Below, piece after piece: positions 45,931-56,394 of a DNA stretch of 64,000 bases. The DNA is from Herbaspirillum sp. 3R11 (GTDB lineage: Bacteria > Pseudomonadota > Gammaproteobacteria > Burkholderiales > Burkholderiaceae_D): NCBI RefSeq assembly GCF_004563925.1, contig NZ_SPNJ01000005.1, forward strand, positions 310,001 through 374,000, given 5' to 3'. The translations under genes and the position numbers were made by a program. The first letter of the stretch is position 1; every line of letters begins with the position of its first letter. The notes beneath the pieces are model-generated. The model made no database searches, had not been told where the DNA came from, and saw nothing but the letters and a program-made list of their open reading frames with translations.

Positions 45931-46956
45931 ATGAGCCCAAGCCCTCGCGATCACCTGCCAGACGATGAGTCCCGATCGGACGATCCGGTCGAGCCGTTGG
46001 AAGCAGTCGACGATCTGGAAGTCATTGACGAGGGTGAAGAAGCTGATGCCGAGGGCGAAGCAGAAGTCGTCGTCGTTGCCGAGGGCGTAGAAGAACTCAA
46101 GAAGGTGCTGGCAGCCGAGCTGTCCACCGACACCACCCAGCATTACCTTAACCAGATCGGCACCCGGCCGCTGCTGACGGCGCCGGAAGAGCTGTATTTC
46201 GCCACGCTGGCCAAGCAAGGCGATTTCGCTTCGCGCCAGAAGATGATCGAGCACAACCTGCGCTTGGTCGTGTCGATCGCCAAACACTACATCAACCGCG
46301 GCGTTGCCTTGCTCGACCTGATCGAAGAGGGCAACCTCGGCCTCATGCGCGCCATCGACAAGTTCGAGCCGGAACGCGGTTTCCGTTTCTCGACTTACGC
46401 CACCTGGTGGATCCGCCAGAGCATCGAACGCGCCATCATGAACCAGGCGCGCACGGTGCGCCTGCCGGTGCACATGGTGCGCGAACTGAACCAGATTCTG
46501 CGGGCGAAATACCATCTGGAAGCACAGCACCACGACGGCCGCGACGCCACTGCGGAAGATATCGCCCATCTGGTTGATCGCCCGGTCGAAGACGTGCAGG
46601 ACGTGCTGGCGCTGTCCGAACATGCGGCTTCACTCGATACGCCGCTCGACAATGATCCGCAGGCCAGTCTGATCGACCTGTTGCCGGGCTCGCTCGACGA
46701 GAGTCCCGACACCAAGGCCGAATACCACGAAGTGTCGATACTGATCCGCGACTGGCTTAAAAATTTGCCGGACAAGCAACGCATCGTCATCACCCGGCGT
46801 TTCGGACTGGACAACGACGATCCTTCCACGTTGGAACAACTCGCTTCAGAGATGGGCATTACCCGCGAACGTGTACGCCAGGTCCAGCAAGAAGCCCTGA
46901 TCAAGCTCAAACGCAGCCTGCTGGCCCGTGGCGTCAGCAAGGACGCGCTGTTTTAG
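45931..46956 (+). CDS. rpoS: RNA polymerase sigma factor RpoS
   Basis: The stationary-phase and general stress sigma factor, 341 residues. A long acidic N-terminus (about 1-60) precedes region 1.2 ([20 protein letters not shown]), region 2 ([34 protein letters not shown] is in the usual place), region 3 and the region 4 helix-turn-helix ([19 protein letters not shown]). The short spacing after nlpD matches the classic gene order. The absence of a near promoter suggests transcription from within nlpD. Confidence 0.96.
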   Translation: MSPSPRDHLPDDESRSDDPVEPLEAVDDLEVIDEGEEADAEGEAEVVVVAEGVEELKKVLAAELSTDTTQHYLNQIGTRPLLTAPEELYFATLAKQGDFASRQKMIEHNLRLVVSIAKHYINRGVALLDLIEEGNLGLMRAIDKFEPERGFRFSTYATWWIRQSIERAIMNQARTVRLPVHMVRELNQILRAKYHLEAQHHDGRDATAEDIAHLVDRPVEDVQDVLALSEHAASLDTPLDNDPQASLIDLLPGSLDESPDTKAEYHEVSILIRDWLKNLPDKQRIVITRRFGLDNDDPSTLEQLASEMGITRERVRQVQQEALIKLKRSLLARGVSKDALF

Positions 46957-47048
46957 CTTCCCTCCGCCGACGGTATCGCCGACAATAGCGGTTTTGGTCT
47001 TTTCATTTGGTCGCGACGATAGTCGCTTCTATTGCCTCTATTGTTTCT

Positions 47049-48407
47049 ATGCAGCAAAACATCATCAATATCAAAGCCCTCGACATGGACGGCCGCGGCG
47101 TCGGCCATGTGGCGAACGAGGACGGCACTCAAGGCAAAGTAATTTTCGTCGAAGGCGCGTTGCCCGGAGAACAGGTCAGTTTCCAGTCTTACCGCAGGAA
47201 ACCGAAGTGGGAAGCCGCCACCATGACCGCCTTGCATCGCGAATCCTCGTTGCGCGTCAAGCCGCAATGCGACTACTTCGGTCTTTGCGGCGGCTGCGCC
47301 ATGCAGCATCTGGAGCCGTCCGCGCAGGTCGCCATGAAGCAGCGCGTACTCGAAGACAACCTCTGGCATCTCAGCAAGCTCAAGGCCGAAACCATGCTGC
47401 GGCCGATCTATGGGCCGACCTGGGGTTACCGCTACCGCGCGCGGATTTCAGTCAAGAACGTGGTCAAGAAGGGCACTGTGCTGGTCGGTTTCCATGAAAA
47501 AAAGTCGCCGTTCGTCAGCGACATGAAGACCTGCGAAATCCTGCCCCCGCATGTTTCGGCAATGCTGATGCCGCTGCGTGCGCTGATCGGTTCGCTGAGT
47601 ATCGTCAACCGTCTTCCGCAAATCGAACTTGCGATCGGCGAGGGCGACAACGGTGTGAAAACCACGGTGATGGTCTTGCGCGTAATGGAGCCGCCGAGCG
47701 CCGACGACGAAGTCAAGCTCAAGGCTTTTGCCGATGAGCACAAGGTCGAATGGTGGTTGCAGCCGAAGGGGCCTGATACGGCGCATCCCTTCTATCCGCC
47801 GCAATCGAACCTGCATTACACGCTGCCGGAATTTGGCATCCGCATGCCGTTCAAGCCAACTGATTTCACCCAGGTGAATCACCAGATCAATCGTGTGCTG
47901 GTAGCGCGGGCGTTGCGTTTATTGGATGTGCAGCCGGAAGATCGCGTTGCCGACTTGTTCTGCGGCCTCGGCAATTTCACCCTGCCAATCGCCACGCTGG
48001 CGAGGGAAGTTGTCGGCATCGAAGGTAGCACGGCCTTGACCGAGCGCGCCGCCGAGAATGCGAAAGTCAATGCGGTCGCCGGCAAAACGGCGTTCTACTG
48101 CCGCAATCTGTTTGAAGCGACCACAGAAGATTTCATCGCACTGGGAAAGTTTGATCGCATGCTGATCGACCCTCCGCGCGAAGGTGCGCTGGAAGTGTGC
48201 AAGGCGATTGCCGGTCTGAGCGAACAGCACGCCCATCTGAAGCCGAAGCGCATCGTCTATGTATCCTGCAACCCGGCGACGCTGGCGCGCGATGCAGGTG
48301 AACTGGTCAACCTGGGTGGTTACCGCCTGACGCTGGCAGGGGTGGTCAATATGTTCCCGCATACGGCGCACGTGGAATCGATGGCGGTATTTGATTTGCC
48401 TGATTGA
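47049..48407 (+). CDS. rlmD: 23S rRNA (uracil-1939-C5) methyltransferase RlmD
   Basis: RlmD methylates U1939 of 23S rRNA with SAM. With the start at ATG 47049 it is 452 residues. An N-terminal TRAM domain (about 1-60; [13 protein letters not shown]) precedes the iron-sulfur ligands in [10 protein letters not shown] and a further cysteine near residue 170. The methyltransferase core has [13 protein letters not shown] and the catalytic cysteine in [13 protein letters not shown] shared terminator follows the gene. RlmC is a related alternative, but the size and TRAM domain favour RlmD. Confidence 0.93.
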   Translation: MQQNIINIKALDMDGRGVGHVANEDGTQGKVIFVEGALPGEQVSFQSYRRKPKWEAATMTALHRESSLRVKPQCDYFGLCGGCAMQHLEPSAQVAMKQRVLEDNLWHLSKLKAETMLRPIYGPTWGYRYRARISVKNVVKKGTVLVGFHEKKSPFVSDMKTCEILPPHVSAMLMPLRALIGSLSIVNRLPQIELAIGEGDNGVKTTVMVLRVMEPPSADDEVKLKAFADEHKVEWWLQPKGPDTAHPFYPPQSNLHYTLPEFGIRMPFKPTDFTQVNHQINRVLVARALRLLDVQPEDRVADLFCGLGNFTLPIATLAREVVGIEGSTALTERAAENAKVNAVAGKTAFYCRNLFEATTEDFIALGKFDRMLIDPPREGALEVCKAIAGLSEQHAHLKPKRIVYVSCNPATLARDAGELVNLGGYRLTLAGVVNMFPHTAHVESMAVFDLPD

Positions 48408-48426
48408 GTGATGGCAGTGAGGTAAT

Positions 48427-48455
48427 AAAAAGCCGACCAGAAGGTCGGCTTTTTA
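48427..48455. terminator. Bidirectional terminator between rlmD and the Bax-inhibitor-like gene
   Basis: AAAAAGCCGACC (48427-48438) and GGTCGGCTTTTT (48443-48454) form a perfect 12-bp stem around AGAA, with A and T tails on the two sides. It serves both convergent genes. Confidence 0.92.
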
Positions 48456-48477
48456 TTTGACGCGTTTTGCTGCGGAA

Positions 48478-49170
48478 TCAATCGCGATTGCCGCCCAGGA
48501 TGCCCAGGATCGAGAGCAAGTTGACGAACACGTTGTAGACGTCCAGGTAAATCGCCAGGGTGGCCGAAATGTAATTGGTTTCGCCGCCGTTGATGACTTG
48601 TTGCACGTCATACAGGATGTAGGCCGAGAAAATTCCGATTGCCACCACGGAAATGGTCAATTGCAGCGCAGGCAGTTGCAGGAAGATGTTGGCCAGCGAG
48701 GCAACGATGATCACCAGTACACCGGCGAACAACCATTTGCTCATGCCCGAGAAATCACGTTTGGACACGGTCGCAACCGTCGCCATGACGCCGAAAATCA
48801 GCGCGGTGCCGCCGAACGCAGTCATGATCAGCTGGGCGCCGTTGGAGTAGCCCAGCGTGTATTCGATCAGGCGCGACAGCATCAGGCCCATGAAGAAGGT
48901 GAAGCCGAGCAGGACAGCGACGCCCAAGCCGGAATTCTTGGTCTTTTCGATTGCGTAGAAGAAACCGAAGGCCACCGCCATGAACACCACGAAACCGATC
49001 ATCGGGCTGCCGGCGAACAGGCTCAGATGGAACTGTACTCCCAGCCATGCGCCCAGAACGGTCGGGATCATCGACAATGCGAGCAGCCAGTATGTGTTGC
49101 GCAGCACGCGATTGCGGGCCACGGCGCCTGTATTCAGGTTTTCAAGTGTGTTTTGCGAGTAATTGTTCAT
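48478..49170 (-). CDS. Bax inhibitor-1 / YccA-family membrane protein
   Basis: A 230-residue inner-membrane protein with about seven helices, in the BI-1/YccA (TMBIM) family. The signature GSPMIGFVVFMAVAFGFFYAIEK and the C-terminal YLDVYNVFVNLLSILG, with aspartates in the last helices, match. E. coli YccA is a substrate and modulator of the FtsH protease; the interesting link is that hflK and hflC, which form the FtsH partner complex, lie 11 kb away. A GGAGGA ribosome-binding site precedes the ATG. It is divergent from ndk. Confidence 0.92.
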   Translation of the reverse strand: MNNYSQNTLENLNTGAVARNRVLRNTYWLLALSMIPTVLGAWLGVQFHLSLFAGSPMIGFVVFMAVAFGFFYAIEKTKNSGLGVAVLLGFTFFMGLMLSRLIEYTLGYSNGAQLIMTAFGGTALIFGVMATVATVSKRDFSGMSKWLFAGVLVIIVASLANIFLQLPALQLTISVVAIGIFSAYILYDVQQVINGGETNYISATLAIYLDVYNVFVNLLSILGILGGNRD

Positions 49171-49348
49171 TCGTCCTCCGGTAGCGTTAAATGCGAACAG
49201 AGCATAGCACGACGCTCACTGCATGAGACATCGCCACAAGGGTGAAGTTCGGTAGTGGAAGCGGTTAATTTTTGTCAGTTTGTCATGCTTTAACGCGAAT
49301 TAGGCTGATAAATGGTCGTTTCATGGTAGAATTAAAGGTTGATTGAAT

Positions 49349-49360
49349 TGTTAATTAACA
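49349..49360. repeat. 12-bp palindrome upstream of ndk
   Basis: TGTTAATTAACA is self-complementary and lies 36 bp before the ndk start, about 17 bp after a -10-like TAGAAT (49327-49332). It may be an operator or leader element; no regulator is indicated. Confidence 0.3.
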
Positions 49361-49395
49361 GCTTTAACCCTTTCTTTTTATTGGAGTTTTTACAC

Positions 49396-49821
49396 ATGGC
49401 AATTGAACGCACCCTGTCGATTATCAAACCGGACGCAGTTGCGAAAAACGTGATCGGTCAGATTTATACCCGTTTCGAAAACGCCGGCCTGAAAATCATC
49501 GCTGCGCGCATGATTCACTTGTCGCGTGCCGAAGCTGAAGGTTTCTACGCGGTTCACCGCGAGCGTCCATTCTTCAAGGATCTGGTCGACTTCATGGTCT
49601 CCGGTCCTGTGATCGTGCAAGCCCTGGAAGGCGAAAACGCCATCCTGAAGCACCGCGACCTGATGGGCGCAACCGATCCGAAGAAGGCAGAAAAAGGCAC
49701 AATCCGCGCCGATTTCGCTGATTCGATCGACGCCAACGCAGTGCACGGTTCCGACGCAGCAGAAACAGCCAAGGTTGAAATCTCGTATTTCTTCCCAGCG
49801 CTGAACATCTACTCGCGTTAA
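49396..49821 (+). CDS. ndk: Nucleoside diphosphate kinase
   Basis: Ndk transfers phosphate between nucleoside triphosphates and diphosphates through a phosphohistidine. The 141-residue length, the start [14 protein letters not shown] and catalytic His117 in [10 protein letters not shown] are textbook for the family. The ATG at 49396 is chosen because upstream in-frame codons encode a hydrophobic stretch foreign to Ndk. rlmN follows on the same strand, a common arrangement in betaproteobacteria. Confidence 0.97.
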   Translation: MAIERTLSIIKPDAVAKNVIGQIYTRFENAGLKIIAARMIHLSRAEAEGFYAVHRERPFFKDLVDFMVSGPVIVQALEGENAILKHRDLMGATDPKKAEKGTIRADFADSIDANAVHGSDAAETAKVEISYFFPALNIYSR

Positions 49822-49888
49822 TTTGTAGCAAGTTGTCCTTGATGTTTAGTGATCTATGCATCAAGGTTAACGAAAAGTGGTACATGTC

Positions 49889-51070
49889 ATGACAACAGCT
49901 CTCACCAATCTGCTGGATCTGGATCCCGCGCAACTCGTTGCTTACTGTGGCGAGTTGGGTGAGAAGCCGTTTCGCGCCAAACAATTGCAACGTTGGATAC
50001 ACCAATACGGCGTTGCCGATTTTGCCGAGATGACAGATCTCGCCAAGTCGCTGCGTGAAAAGCTGTCGACGCGGGCCCATGTGACCGCTCCGGCCATCAT
50101 CAGCGACCATACTTCTACCGACGGCACCCGCAAATGGCTGGTGGATGTCGGCAACGGCAATGCCGTTGAAACCGTATTCATTCCCGAAGAAAACCGCGGC
50201 ACCCTGTGTATTTCGACCCAGGCCGGCTGTGCGGTCAATTGCCGTTTCTGTTCGACAGGCAAGCAAGGCTTCAACCGTAACCTGAGCGTCGGCGAAATCA
50301 TCGGCCAGTTGTGGATGGCCGAGTTCGAGCTGCGCAAGACCAAAGGCGTTGAAGCCGGTCCCAAAGGCGAGCGCCAGATCACCAACGTGGTGATGATGGG
50401 CATGGGTGAGCCTTTATTGAATTTTGAACCTACCGTTACCGCCTTGAAGCTGATGCTCGACGACAACGCGTACGGTCTGTCGCGCCGCCGCGTGACCTTG
50501 TCCACCAGCGGCGTGGTGCCGATGATCGACAAGCTGTCGCAGGAATGTGCGGTGGCGCTGGCGGTGTCGCTGCATGCGTCCAACGATACATTGCGCGACG
50601 GCCTGATCCCCCTGAACAAGAAATACCCGCTGCATGAATTGATGGCGGCGTGCAAGCGCTATCTCGAATTTGCGCCGCGTGATTTCGTGACGTTCGAATA
50701 TTGCATGCTGGACGGCGTCAACGACAGTGACGCGCATGCGCGCGAACTGGTGGCGCTGGTGCAGGGCGGCGGCGACGCCAAGGCTGCAGTGCCATGCAAG
50801 TTCAACCTGATTCCGTTCAATCCATTCCCTGAATCGGGATTGAAACGCTCGCACAATCCGCGCATCAAGGCGTTTGCCCAGATCCTCATGGATGCCGGCA
50901 TCGTCACGACGATTCGCAAAACCCGCGGTGATGATATCGATGCCGCATGCGGCCAGTTGGCGGGCGAGGTCAAAGACCGCACCCGTGTGCAGGAGCGCAT
51001 GCAGAAGATGACTGAATACCAGCAAAAATTCGGCAAGGATTTCGGTCGCATCGTGGAGATCTCCGGGTGA
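49889..51070 (+). CDS. rlmN: Dual-specificity RNA methyltransferase RlmN
   Basis: RlmN is a radical-SAM enzyme that makes 2-methyladenosine at A2503 of 23S rRNA and A37 of some tRNAs. With the ATG at 49889 it is 393 residues; a GTG at 49877 would add four. The cluster-binding CAVNCRFC motif is near residue 113, [11 protein letters not shown] follows, and the C-terminal cysteine in [13 protein letters not shown] is the one that carries the protein-bound methyl group. Its stop overlaps the pilW GTG start. Confidence 0.96.
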   Translation: MTTALTNLLDLDPAQLVAYCGELGEKPFRAKQLQRWIHQYGVADFAEMTDLAKSLREKLSTRAHVTAPAIISDHTSTDGTRKWLVDVGNGNAVETVFIPEENRGTLCISTQAGCAVNCRFCSTGKQGFNRNLSVGEIIGQLWMAEFELRKTKGVEAGPKGERQITNVVMMGMGEPLLNFEPTVTALKLMLDDNAYGLSRRRVTLSTSGVVPMIDKLSQECAVALAVSLHASNDTLRDGLIPLNKKYPLHELMAACKRYLEFAPRDFVTFEYCMLDGVNDSDAHARELVALVQGGGDAKAAVPCKFNLIPFNPFPESGLKRSHNPRIKAFAQILMDAGIVTTIRKTRGDDIDAACGQLAGEVKDRTRVQERMQKMTEYQQKFGKDFGRIVEISG

Positions 51071-51885
51071 GGAAACGCTGGCAGAATAGTGTCATTGCCC
51101 TGCTGCTGGCGCCTGCTTTGCTGCTGACCGGATGTGTTTCTTCCAAAACGGACAAGACCGCCGCCGGCGACAATGTGCCGGTATCGTCGTCCCGCATGAA
51201 CGTCCAGGCTGACGCCCAGAAGCGCGCTGATATTCGTTTGCAACTGGCGGTGGGTTACTTCGAGCAGCGCCAGTTTGCCGTGACGGTGGAAGAGGCTGGA
51301 CTGGCTTTGCAGGCAGTTCCCGATTTTGCTGAAGCCTATGGCATGCGCGCATTGGCATTCATGGAAATGGGGCGCAGCAGGCAAGCTGAGGCCGATTTCC
51401 GTCAGGCGCTGAATCTCGCACCCGGCAATCCGGATTTCGCCAATAATTACGGCTGGTTCCTGTGCAACGACGGTCGTGCAGCCGAAGCGATACCGTACTT
51501 CGAGGCGGCGATCGCGCAACCGACTTACCGTTCGCCGGGCAAGGCGCTTGCCAATGCGGGCGCATGCAGCCTGAAGCTGCAGAATGCCGCGGCGGCAGAG
51601 CGCTATTTTGCACGGGCGTTCCAATATGAACCGGCCAGTCTGACGACCAACGTGAATTTGACCAGAATTTACTTTGACCGCCGTGAGTTCGAGCGTGCGC
51701 GCTTTCACATTGGTCTGGCGGCAAAAAATGATGTCTTGAATGTCGATACGCTATGGCTAGCCATCAAGATTGAACGTAAACTAGGCAATCAATCAGCCGA
51801 AAATGAACTGGCGGCGCAGTTGCGCCGTCGCTATCCGTCTTCGTCAGAATACGCGGCTTATCAACGTGGAGCATTTGATGAGTGA
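51067..51885 (+). CDS. pilW: Type IV pilus biogenesis/stability lipoprotein PilW (PilF)
   Basis: PilW/PilF is an outer-membrane lipoprotein with TPR repeats that helps assemble the PilQ secretin. The 272-residue protein has a lipobox LLLTGC (Cys23) and about six TPR-like helices, including [23 protein letters not shown] in the middle. The GTG at 51067 overlaps the rlmN stop, and the stop overlaps the rodZ start by 8 bp. The same rlmN-pilW-rodZ order is known in many proteobacteria, so it is likely here to be a genuine pilot protein even though no other pilus genes are in the window. Confidence 0.92.
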   Translation: MRKRWQNSVIALLLAPALLLTGCVSSKTDKTAAGDNVPVSSSRMNVQADAQKRADIRLQLAVGYFEQRQFAVTVEEAGLALQAVPDFAEAYGMRALAFMEMGRSRQAEADFRQALNLAPGNPDFANNYGWFLCNDGRAAEAIPYFEAAIAQPTYRSPGKALANAGACSLKLQNAAAAERYFARAFQYEPASLTTNVNLTRIYFDRREFERARFHIGLAAKNDVLNVDTLWLAIKIERKLGNQSAENELAAQLRRRYPSSSEYAAYQRGAFDE

Positions 51886-52939
51886 TCAGCAGGGAAATGA
51901 AGCGCCAATCTCCGATTTCGCGTCGGGGACAGAAGAGGTAAGGCAAGTGGCATTACCCGGAGCGCTGTTGGCTGCGCAACGTCAGGCCAAAGGGTGGTCT
52001 GTGGAGCATGCTGCGGGTCAGCTGAAATTCGCCACGCGCCAGGTGATCGCACTGGAATCAGACAATTACGCGGCGTTGCCGGGACCTGTCATCGTGCGCG
52101 GTTTTGTACGTGCCTACGCCAAGTTGTTGGGGCTGGATGCGAATGCGCTGGTGGCATTGTTGCCGCAGGACGGTCCCGCGCAAACCGGGACGATCGTACC
52201 GCAGCGCACGCTGTCGACGCCGTTTTCAGAGTCGCCGCTGCCGTTGGGCAATCGCAGTAAGGTTTCGCCCGGACTGGTGGTTGGCGGTGTGCTGGTGGTG
52301 TTGCTGATCGGCGCGGCCGCGGTAATCCATCGCACCGATGCTTTCAACGACGTGCCGCAACTGGCATGGTTGAAGCCGGGCGCCAAAACGACTTCGGACG
52401 AACCGGCTGTGGCGCCGGCGCAAGCGCAGGCAGACGCTCAGCAGGATTTGCCGGCTGAAGTACAGGACGGTTCGGACAAGAGCAAGCTTGAAAAGGTCGA
52501 ATCGGCTGTGACGAGTGCGGCCAGTTCTGCCGGCTCGGCAATCACCACTGTTTCCGAGCGGGTAGCCAGCGCGGTAGCGCCGAGCGCGCCGGAGCCGGCT
52601 GCGGTGAAAACGCCGGCCGCCGAACCGGCACAGCCGAAAGCCGCAGCAGCACTGGTGAATCCGGGGTCGCCCGTGACCGGCAGTCTGAACATCAGCAATA
52701 GCAAGGATTTGCTGCGTCTCACCTTCCGTGAGGATTCGTGGGTGGAAATCCGCCGTGGCGACAAGTCGACCATGATTTCGCGCTTGCTCAAGGCCGGCAC
52801 CACCGAATCGTTCGACATCAATGAGCCGGTCACGCTGGTGGTCGGTAATGCAGCCGGTGTCGACGCCAGCCTGCGCGGCTCCAGGCTGGATCTGGAAACC
52901 GGCAGCAGCAGCAACGTGGCGCGTCTGAGCCTGAAATGA
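51878..52939 (+). CDS. rodZ: RodZ-like cytoskeletal membrane protein
   Basis: RodZ links MreB filaments to the cell-wall elongation machinery. This 353-residue protein has an N-terminal helix-turn-helix (about 30-105; LAAQRQAKGWSVEHAAGQLKF), a single membrane helix (VVGGVLVVLLIGAAAVI, about 132-148), a low-complexity Ala/Pro periplasmic linker and a C-terminal beta-rich DUF4115 domain (SWVEIRRGDKSTM). The ATG at 51878 overlaps pilW. The domain order is the standard one. Confidence 0.9.
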   Translation: MSDQQGNEAPISDFASGTEEVRQVALPGALLAAQRQAKGWSVEHAAGQLKFATRQVIALESDNYAALPGPVIVRGFVRAYAKLLGLDANALVALLPQDGPAQTGTIVPQRTLSTPFSESPLPLGNRSKVSPGLVVGGVLVVLLIGAAAVIHRTDAFNDVPQLAWLKPGAKTTSDEPAVAPAQAQADAQQDLPAEVQDGSDKSKLEKVESAVTSAASSAGSAITTVSERVASAVAPSAPEPAAVKTPAAEPAQPKAAAALVNPGSPVTGSLNISNSKDLLRLTFREDSWVEIRRGDKSTMISRLLKAGTTESFDINEPVTLVVGNAAGVDASLRGSRLDLETGSSSNVARLSLK

Positions 52940-52966
52940 ATTTGAAGAATTTGAAATAAAGCACGT

Positions 52967-54235
52967 ATGTCATCTTCGCCTTTTCCGATCGCATCCGGCC
53001 CGTCAGGCCGTCGTCAAAGCCGCCGCGCCGTCATTCGATACGGTGATCGTGAAGTGGTGGTCGGCGGCGGCGCGCCGGTCATGGTGCAGTCCATGACCAA
53101 TACCGACACAGCCGACGCCATCGGCACGGCGATCCAGATCAAGGATCTGGCGCGCGCCGGATCGGAAGTGGTGCGCATCACCGTCAATTCGCCGGAAGCA
53201 GCGGCAGCGGTGCCGGCGATCCGTGAGCAACTTGATCGGATGGGCGTGGACGTGCCGCTGGTGGGCGATTTTCATTACAACGGCCACACGCTGCTCAACG
53301 ATTATCCCGACTGCGCCAAGGCGCTGTCGAAGTACCGTATCAACCCCGGCAACGTCGGCAAGGGCGCCAAGCGCGACAGTCAATTCGCCCAGATGATCGA
53401 AGCGGCTTGCCGCTACGACAAGCCGGTGCGCATCGGCGTCAACTGGGGCAGCCTGGATCAGGCGCTGCTGGCGCGCATCATGGATGAAAATGCCGGACGT
53501 GCAGAACCGTGGCCGGCGCAGGCCGTCATGTACGAAGCACTGGTGACGTCGGCCATCGAAAACGCCCAGCGCGCAGAAGAGCTGGGCCTGGCCGGCGACA
53601 AGATCATCCTGTCGTGCAAAGTGTCGGGCGTGCAGGACCTGATCGCCGTGTATCGCGAGCTGGCGCGCCGTTGCGACTATCCGCTGCACCTCGGTCTGAC
53701 TGAGGCCGGCATGGGCAGCAAGGGTATCGTCGCCTCGACCGCAGCCTTGTCGGTGTTGCTGCAAGAGGGCATTGGCGACACCATCCGCATTTCGCTGACG
53801 CCGGAACCGGGCGGCGACCGCACTCGCGAAGTCATCGTCGGGCAGGAAATCCTGCAGACCATGGGCTTGCGCAAGTTCACGCCGATGGTAATCGCTTGCC
53901 CCGGCTGCGGTCGTACGACATCGACCGTGTTCCAGGATCTGGCGGACAAGATCCAGACCTACTTGCGCGAGCAGATGCCGCAATGGAAGGGCGTATACCC
54001 GGGCGTCGAAAGCATGAACGTCGCCGTCATGGGCTGCATCGTCAACGGCCCCGGTGAATCCAAGCATGCAAATATCGGCATCAGCCTGCCGGGCACAGGC
54101 GAGTCGCCTGCCGCGCCGGTATTCATCGACGGTGAAAAGCGCATGACCTTGCGCGGCGAGCGCATCGCCGAAGAATTCCAAACCATCGTGCTGGACTACG
54201 TGCAAACGCATTACGGCCAGCAAACCACGGCCTGA
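52967..54235 (+). CDS. ispG: 4-hydroxy-3-methylbut-2-en-1-yl diphosphate synthase IspG
   Basis: IspG (GcpE) catalyses the reductive step of the MEP isoprenoid pathway using a [4Fe-4S] cluster and flavodoxin or ferredoxin. The 422-residue protein has the substrate-binding segment [11 protein letters not shown], a TIM-barrel core, and cluster cysteines in CPGCGRTT and GCIVNGPGE near the C-terminus. It follows rodZ by 27 bp and precedes hisS, the usual neighbour. Confidence 0.96.
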   Translation: MSSSPFPIASGPSGRRQSRRAVIRYGDREVVVGGGAPVMVQSMTNTDTADAIGTAIQIKDLARAGSEVVRITVNSPEAAAAVPAIREQLDRMGVDVPLVGDFHYNGHTLLNDYPDCAKALSKYRINPGNVGKGAKRDSQFAQMIEAACRYDKPVRIGVNWGSLDQALLARIMDENAGRAEPWPAQAVMYEALVTSAIENAQRAEELGLAGDKIILSCKVSGVQDLIAVYRELARRCDYPLHLGLTEAGMGSKGIVASTAALSVLLQEGIGDTIRISLTPEPGGDRTREVIVGQEILQTMGLRKFTPMVIACPGCGRTTSTVFQDLADKIQTYLREQMPQWKGVYPGVESMNVAVMGCIVNGPGESKHANIGISLPGTGESPAAPVFIDGEKRMTLRGERIAEEFQTIVLDYVQTHYGQQTTA

Positions 54236-54309
54236 GTTGTTGCCGGAGCGCCGCTTGTACAGGTCGCCGTCGGCGGGCCTGTGACTGAACAAACCTGAAG
54301 ATTACTAGC

Positions 54310-55662
54310 ATGTCTGAAAACAAGAAAATCGAAAAAATCGTTGGCGTCAAAGGAATGAACGACATCCTGCCGGCCGATGCTCCGCTGTGGGAATTGTTTG
54401 AAAACACCGTGCATTCGGTGCTCAAGAGCTACGGCTTCCAACAGATTCGCACACCGATCGTCGAACCGACCGCCTTGTTCTCGCGCGGCTTGGGCGAAGT
54501 GACAGACATCGTCGAGAAGGAAATGTATTCCTTCACCGATTCCATGAACGGCGACAATCTGACTTTACGTCCGGAAAGCACTGCCAGCGTGGTGCGCGCG
54601 GCGCTCGAACACAACCTTACTTACGACGGTCCGAAGCGTCTCTGGTACGCGGGTCCGATGTTCCGCCATGAACGTCCGCAGCGCGGCCGCTATCGCCAGT
54701 TTCATCAAGTCGGCGCGGAAGCGCTCGGTTTCACCGGCCCGGACATCGATGCCGAACTAATCATGATGTGCCAGCGCCTGTGGGACGATCTCGGCCTGGA
54801 AGACATTCGTCTTGAACTCAATTCCATCGGTGACGCTGAAGAGCGCAGCAAGCATCGCGCCGACCTGATCGCTTATTTCGAGCAGCACAAGGAGCTGCTT
54901 GATACAGATGCCCAGCGTCGCCTGCATTCGAATCCGCTGCGCATTCTCGATACCAAGAATCCGACCATGCAAGACATGGTCAACGGGGCGCCGAAGCTGC
55001 TCGACTATCTGGGTGAAGAGTCGCGCGCGCACTTCGAAGGGGTGCAAAAGATCCTGAATCACAACAACATCCCGTTCACGATCAATCCGCGCCTGGTGCG
55101 CGGCATGGACTATTACAACCGTACGGTGTTCGAGTGGGTCACCGACCAGCTCGGTTCGCAAGGTACGGTATGTGGCGGCGGGCGTTACGATCCATTGATC
55201 GAAATGTTCGGCGGCAAGCCGACGCCGGCCTGCGGTTTCGCCATGGGCGTGGAGCGTTTGCTCGAACTGATGAAGGCAAGCGGCGAGCAATATGCGCCGA
55301 ACCAATGCGACGTCTACATGGTCCATCAGGGCGATGAAGCGCAACTGCAATCCTTTGTGCTGGCGGAAAGATTACGCGGTGCCGGGCTGGATGTTGTGCT
55401 ACATTGCGCATCGGCGAGCGCCGGCGGCAGCTTCAAGTCGCAGATGAAGAAGGCGGACGCCAGCGGGGCGGCGTTTGCGGTGATTCTCGGCGAAGACGAA
55501 GTCAAGAACGCGACAGCAACCGTCAAGACCCTGCGTGCAGTCGAAGGCGAAAGCAACCAGGTCACGATTCCTTTCGACGGCGTCACCGACTATGTCGTGG
55601 AGCAAATCGTCGGCGACCATGATCACGATCATGGCCATGACCACGTGCATTACCACCCTTAA
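54310..55662 (+). CDS. hisS: Histidyl-tRNA synthetase with an alternating His-rich C-terminal tail
   Basis: HisRS (450 residues) charges tRNA-His. Class II motif 2 ([17 protein letters not shown]), the histidine A motif ([15 protein letters not shown]) and motif 3 ([12 protein letters not shown]) are all present, followed by the anticodon-binding domain (about 340-430). The last 15 residues, 436-450, read D/H alternating with seven histidines (437, 439, 441, 443, 445, 447, 449). That tail is not part of the catalytic fold and could bind Zn, Ni or Co. Expression is probably coupled to ispG and the downstream genes. Confidence 0.96.
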   Translation: MSENKKIEKIVGVKGMNDILPADAPLWELFENTVHSVLKSYGFQQIRTPIVEPTALFSRGLGEVTDIVEKEMYSFTDSMNGDNLTLRPESTASVVRAALEHNLTYDGPKRLWYAGPMFRHERPQRGRYRQFHQVGAEALGFTGPDIDAELIMMCQRLWDDLGLEDIRLELNSIGDAEERSKHRADLIAYFEQHKELLDTDAQRRLHSNPLRILDTKNPTMQDMVNGAPKLLDYLGEESRAHFEGVQKILNHNNIPFTINPRLVRGMDYYNRTVFEWVTDQLGSQGTVCGGGRYDPLIEMFGGKPTPACGFAMGVERLLELMKASGEQYAPNQCDVYMVHQGDEAQLQSFVLAERLRGAGLDVVLHCASASAGGSFKSQMKKADASGAAFAVILGEDEVKNATATVKTLRAVEGESNQVTIPFDGVTDYVVEQIVGDHDHDHGHDHVHYHP

Positions 55663-55689
55663 TTTCTGAACTACTTTTAGACTTATTTC

Positions 55690-56340
55690 ATGGCATACGA
55701 TCTCGAAGAACAAGAACAGCTGGCTTCCATCAAGGCTTGGTGGAGCAAGTACGGCAATCTGCTGACCTGGGCATTGATCGTCGCGCTGGCCGCTTACGGC
55801 GCCTGGAGCGGCTGGAATTTGTATCAGAGCAAGCAGTCGCAGCAAGCCTCGCAACTCTATGAAGAGCAGCAAAAGGCGGCAGAGGCCAAGGACGGCGCCA
55901 AAGTGTTGCGCGCAGCGACTGACATGCAGGACAAATTCAGCGGTACGGCTTACGCACAGATGAGCGCGCTGGTCGCCGCCAAGTCAGCTTTCAACGCGAA
56001 CGATACCGAGACCGCCAAGAAACAATTGCAATGGGTCATCGACCATGGCCGCGACGCCGAGTACAAGGCGATCGCGTCGATTCGCCTGGCCGGCTTGTTG
56101 CTGGACGCCAAAGCTTACGACGATGCGCTCAAACTGCTGGCAGGAGATTTTCCGGTGCAATTTGCCGGCGCCGTTGCCGACCGCAAGGGCGATATTCTGG
56201 TGGCGCAAGACAAACGCGACGAAGCGCGCAGCGCCTACCAACTGGCGCTGGACAAGACCGATGAGCGCAATCCGGGCCGCCAGCTGATCCAGCTGAAGCT
56301 CGACGCCATCGGCGGTGCACCGGCCAAGGCCGCGGCCTGA
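55690..56340 (+). CDS. YfgM-family tetratricopeptide membrane protein (ancillary SecYEG translocon subunit type)
   Basis: A 216-residue protein with a short cytoplasmic N-terminus (EEQEQLASIKAWWSKYGN), one membrane helix (about 22-42) and a periplasmic TPR-like helical domain. This is the YfgM pattern: E. coli YfgM attaches to the SecYEG translocon and works with periplasmic chaperones such as PpiD. The location between hisS and bamB is the usual one for this gene. Confidence 0.9.
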   Translation: MAYDLEEQEQLASIKAWWSKYGNLLTWALIVALAAYGAWSGWNLYQSKQSQQASQLYEEQQKAAEAKDGAKVLRAATDMQDKFSGTAYAQMSALVAAKSAFNANDTETAKKQLQWVIDHGRDAEYKAIASIRLAGLLLDAKAYDDALKLLAGDFPVQFAGAVADRKGDILVAQDKRDEARSAYQLALDKTDERNPGRQLIQLKLDAIGGAPAKAAA

Positions 56341-56394
56341 GCATCGCCATAACAACACTCCAACATCTTGCAATTCGGTAAGAGGAAAAAACAT

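Noticed and set aside
54310-55662. HisZ rather than HisS at 54.3 kb
   Set aside because: The catalytic HisRS motifs are intact here, and a separate HisZ-like gene lies at the right edge.
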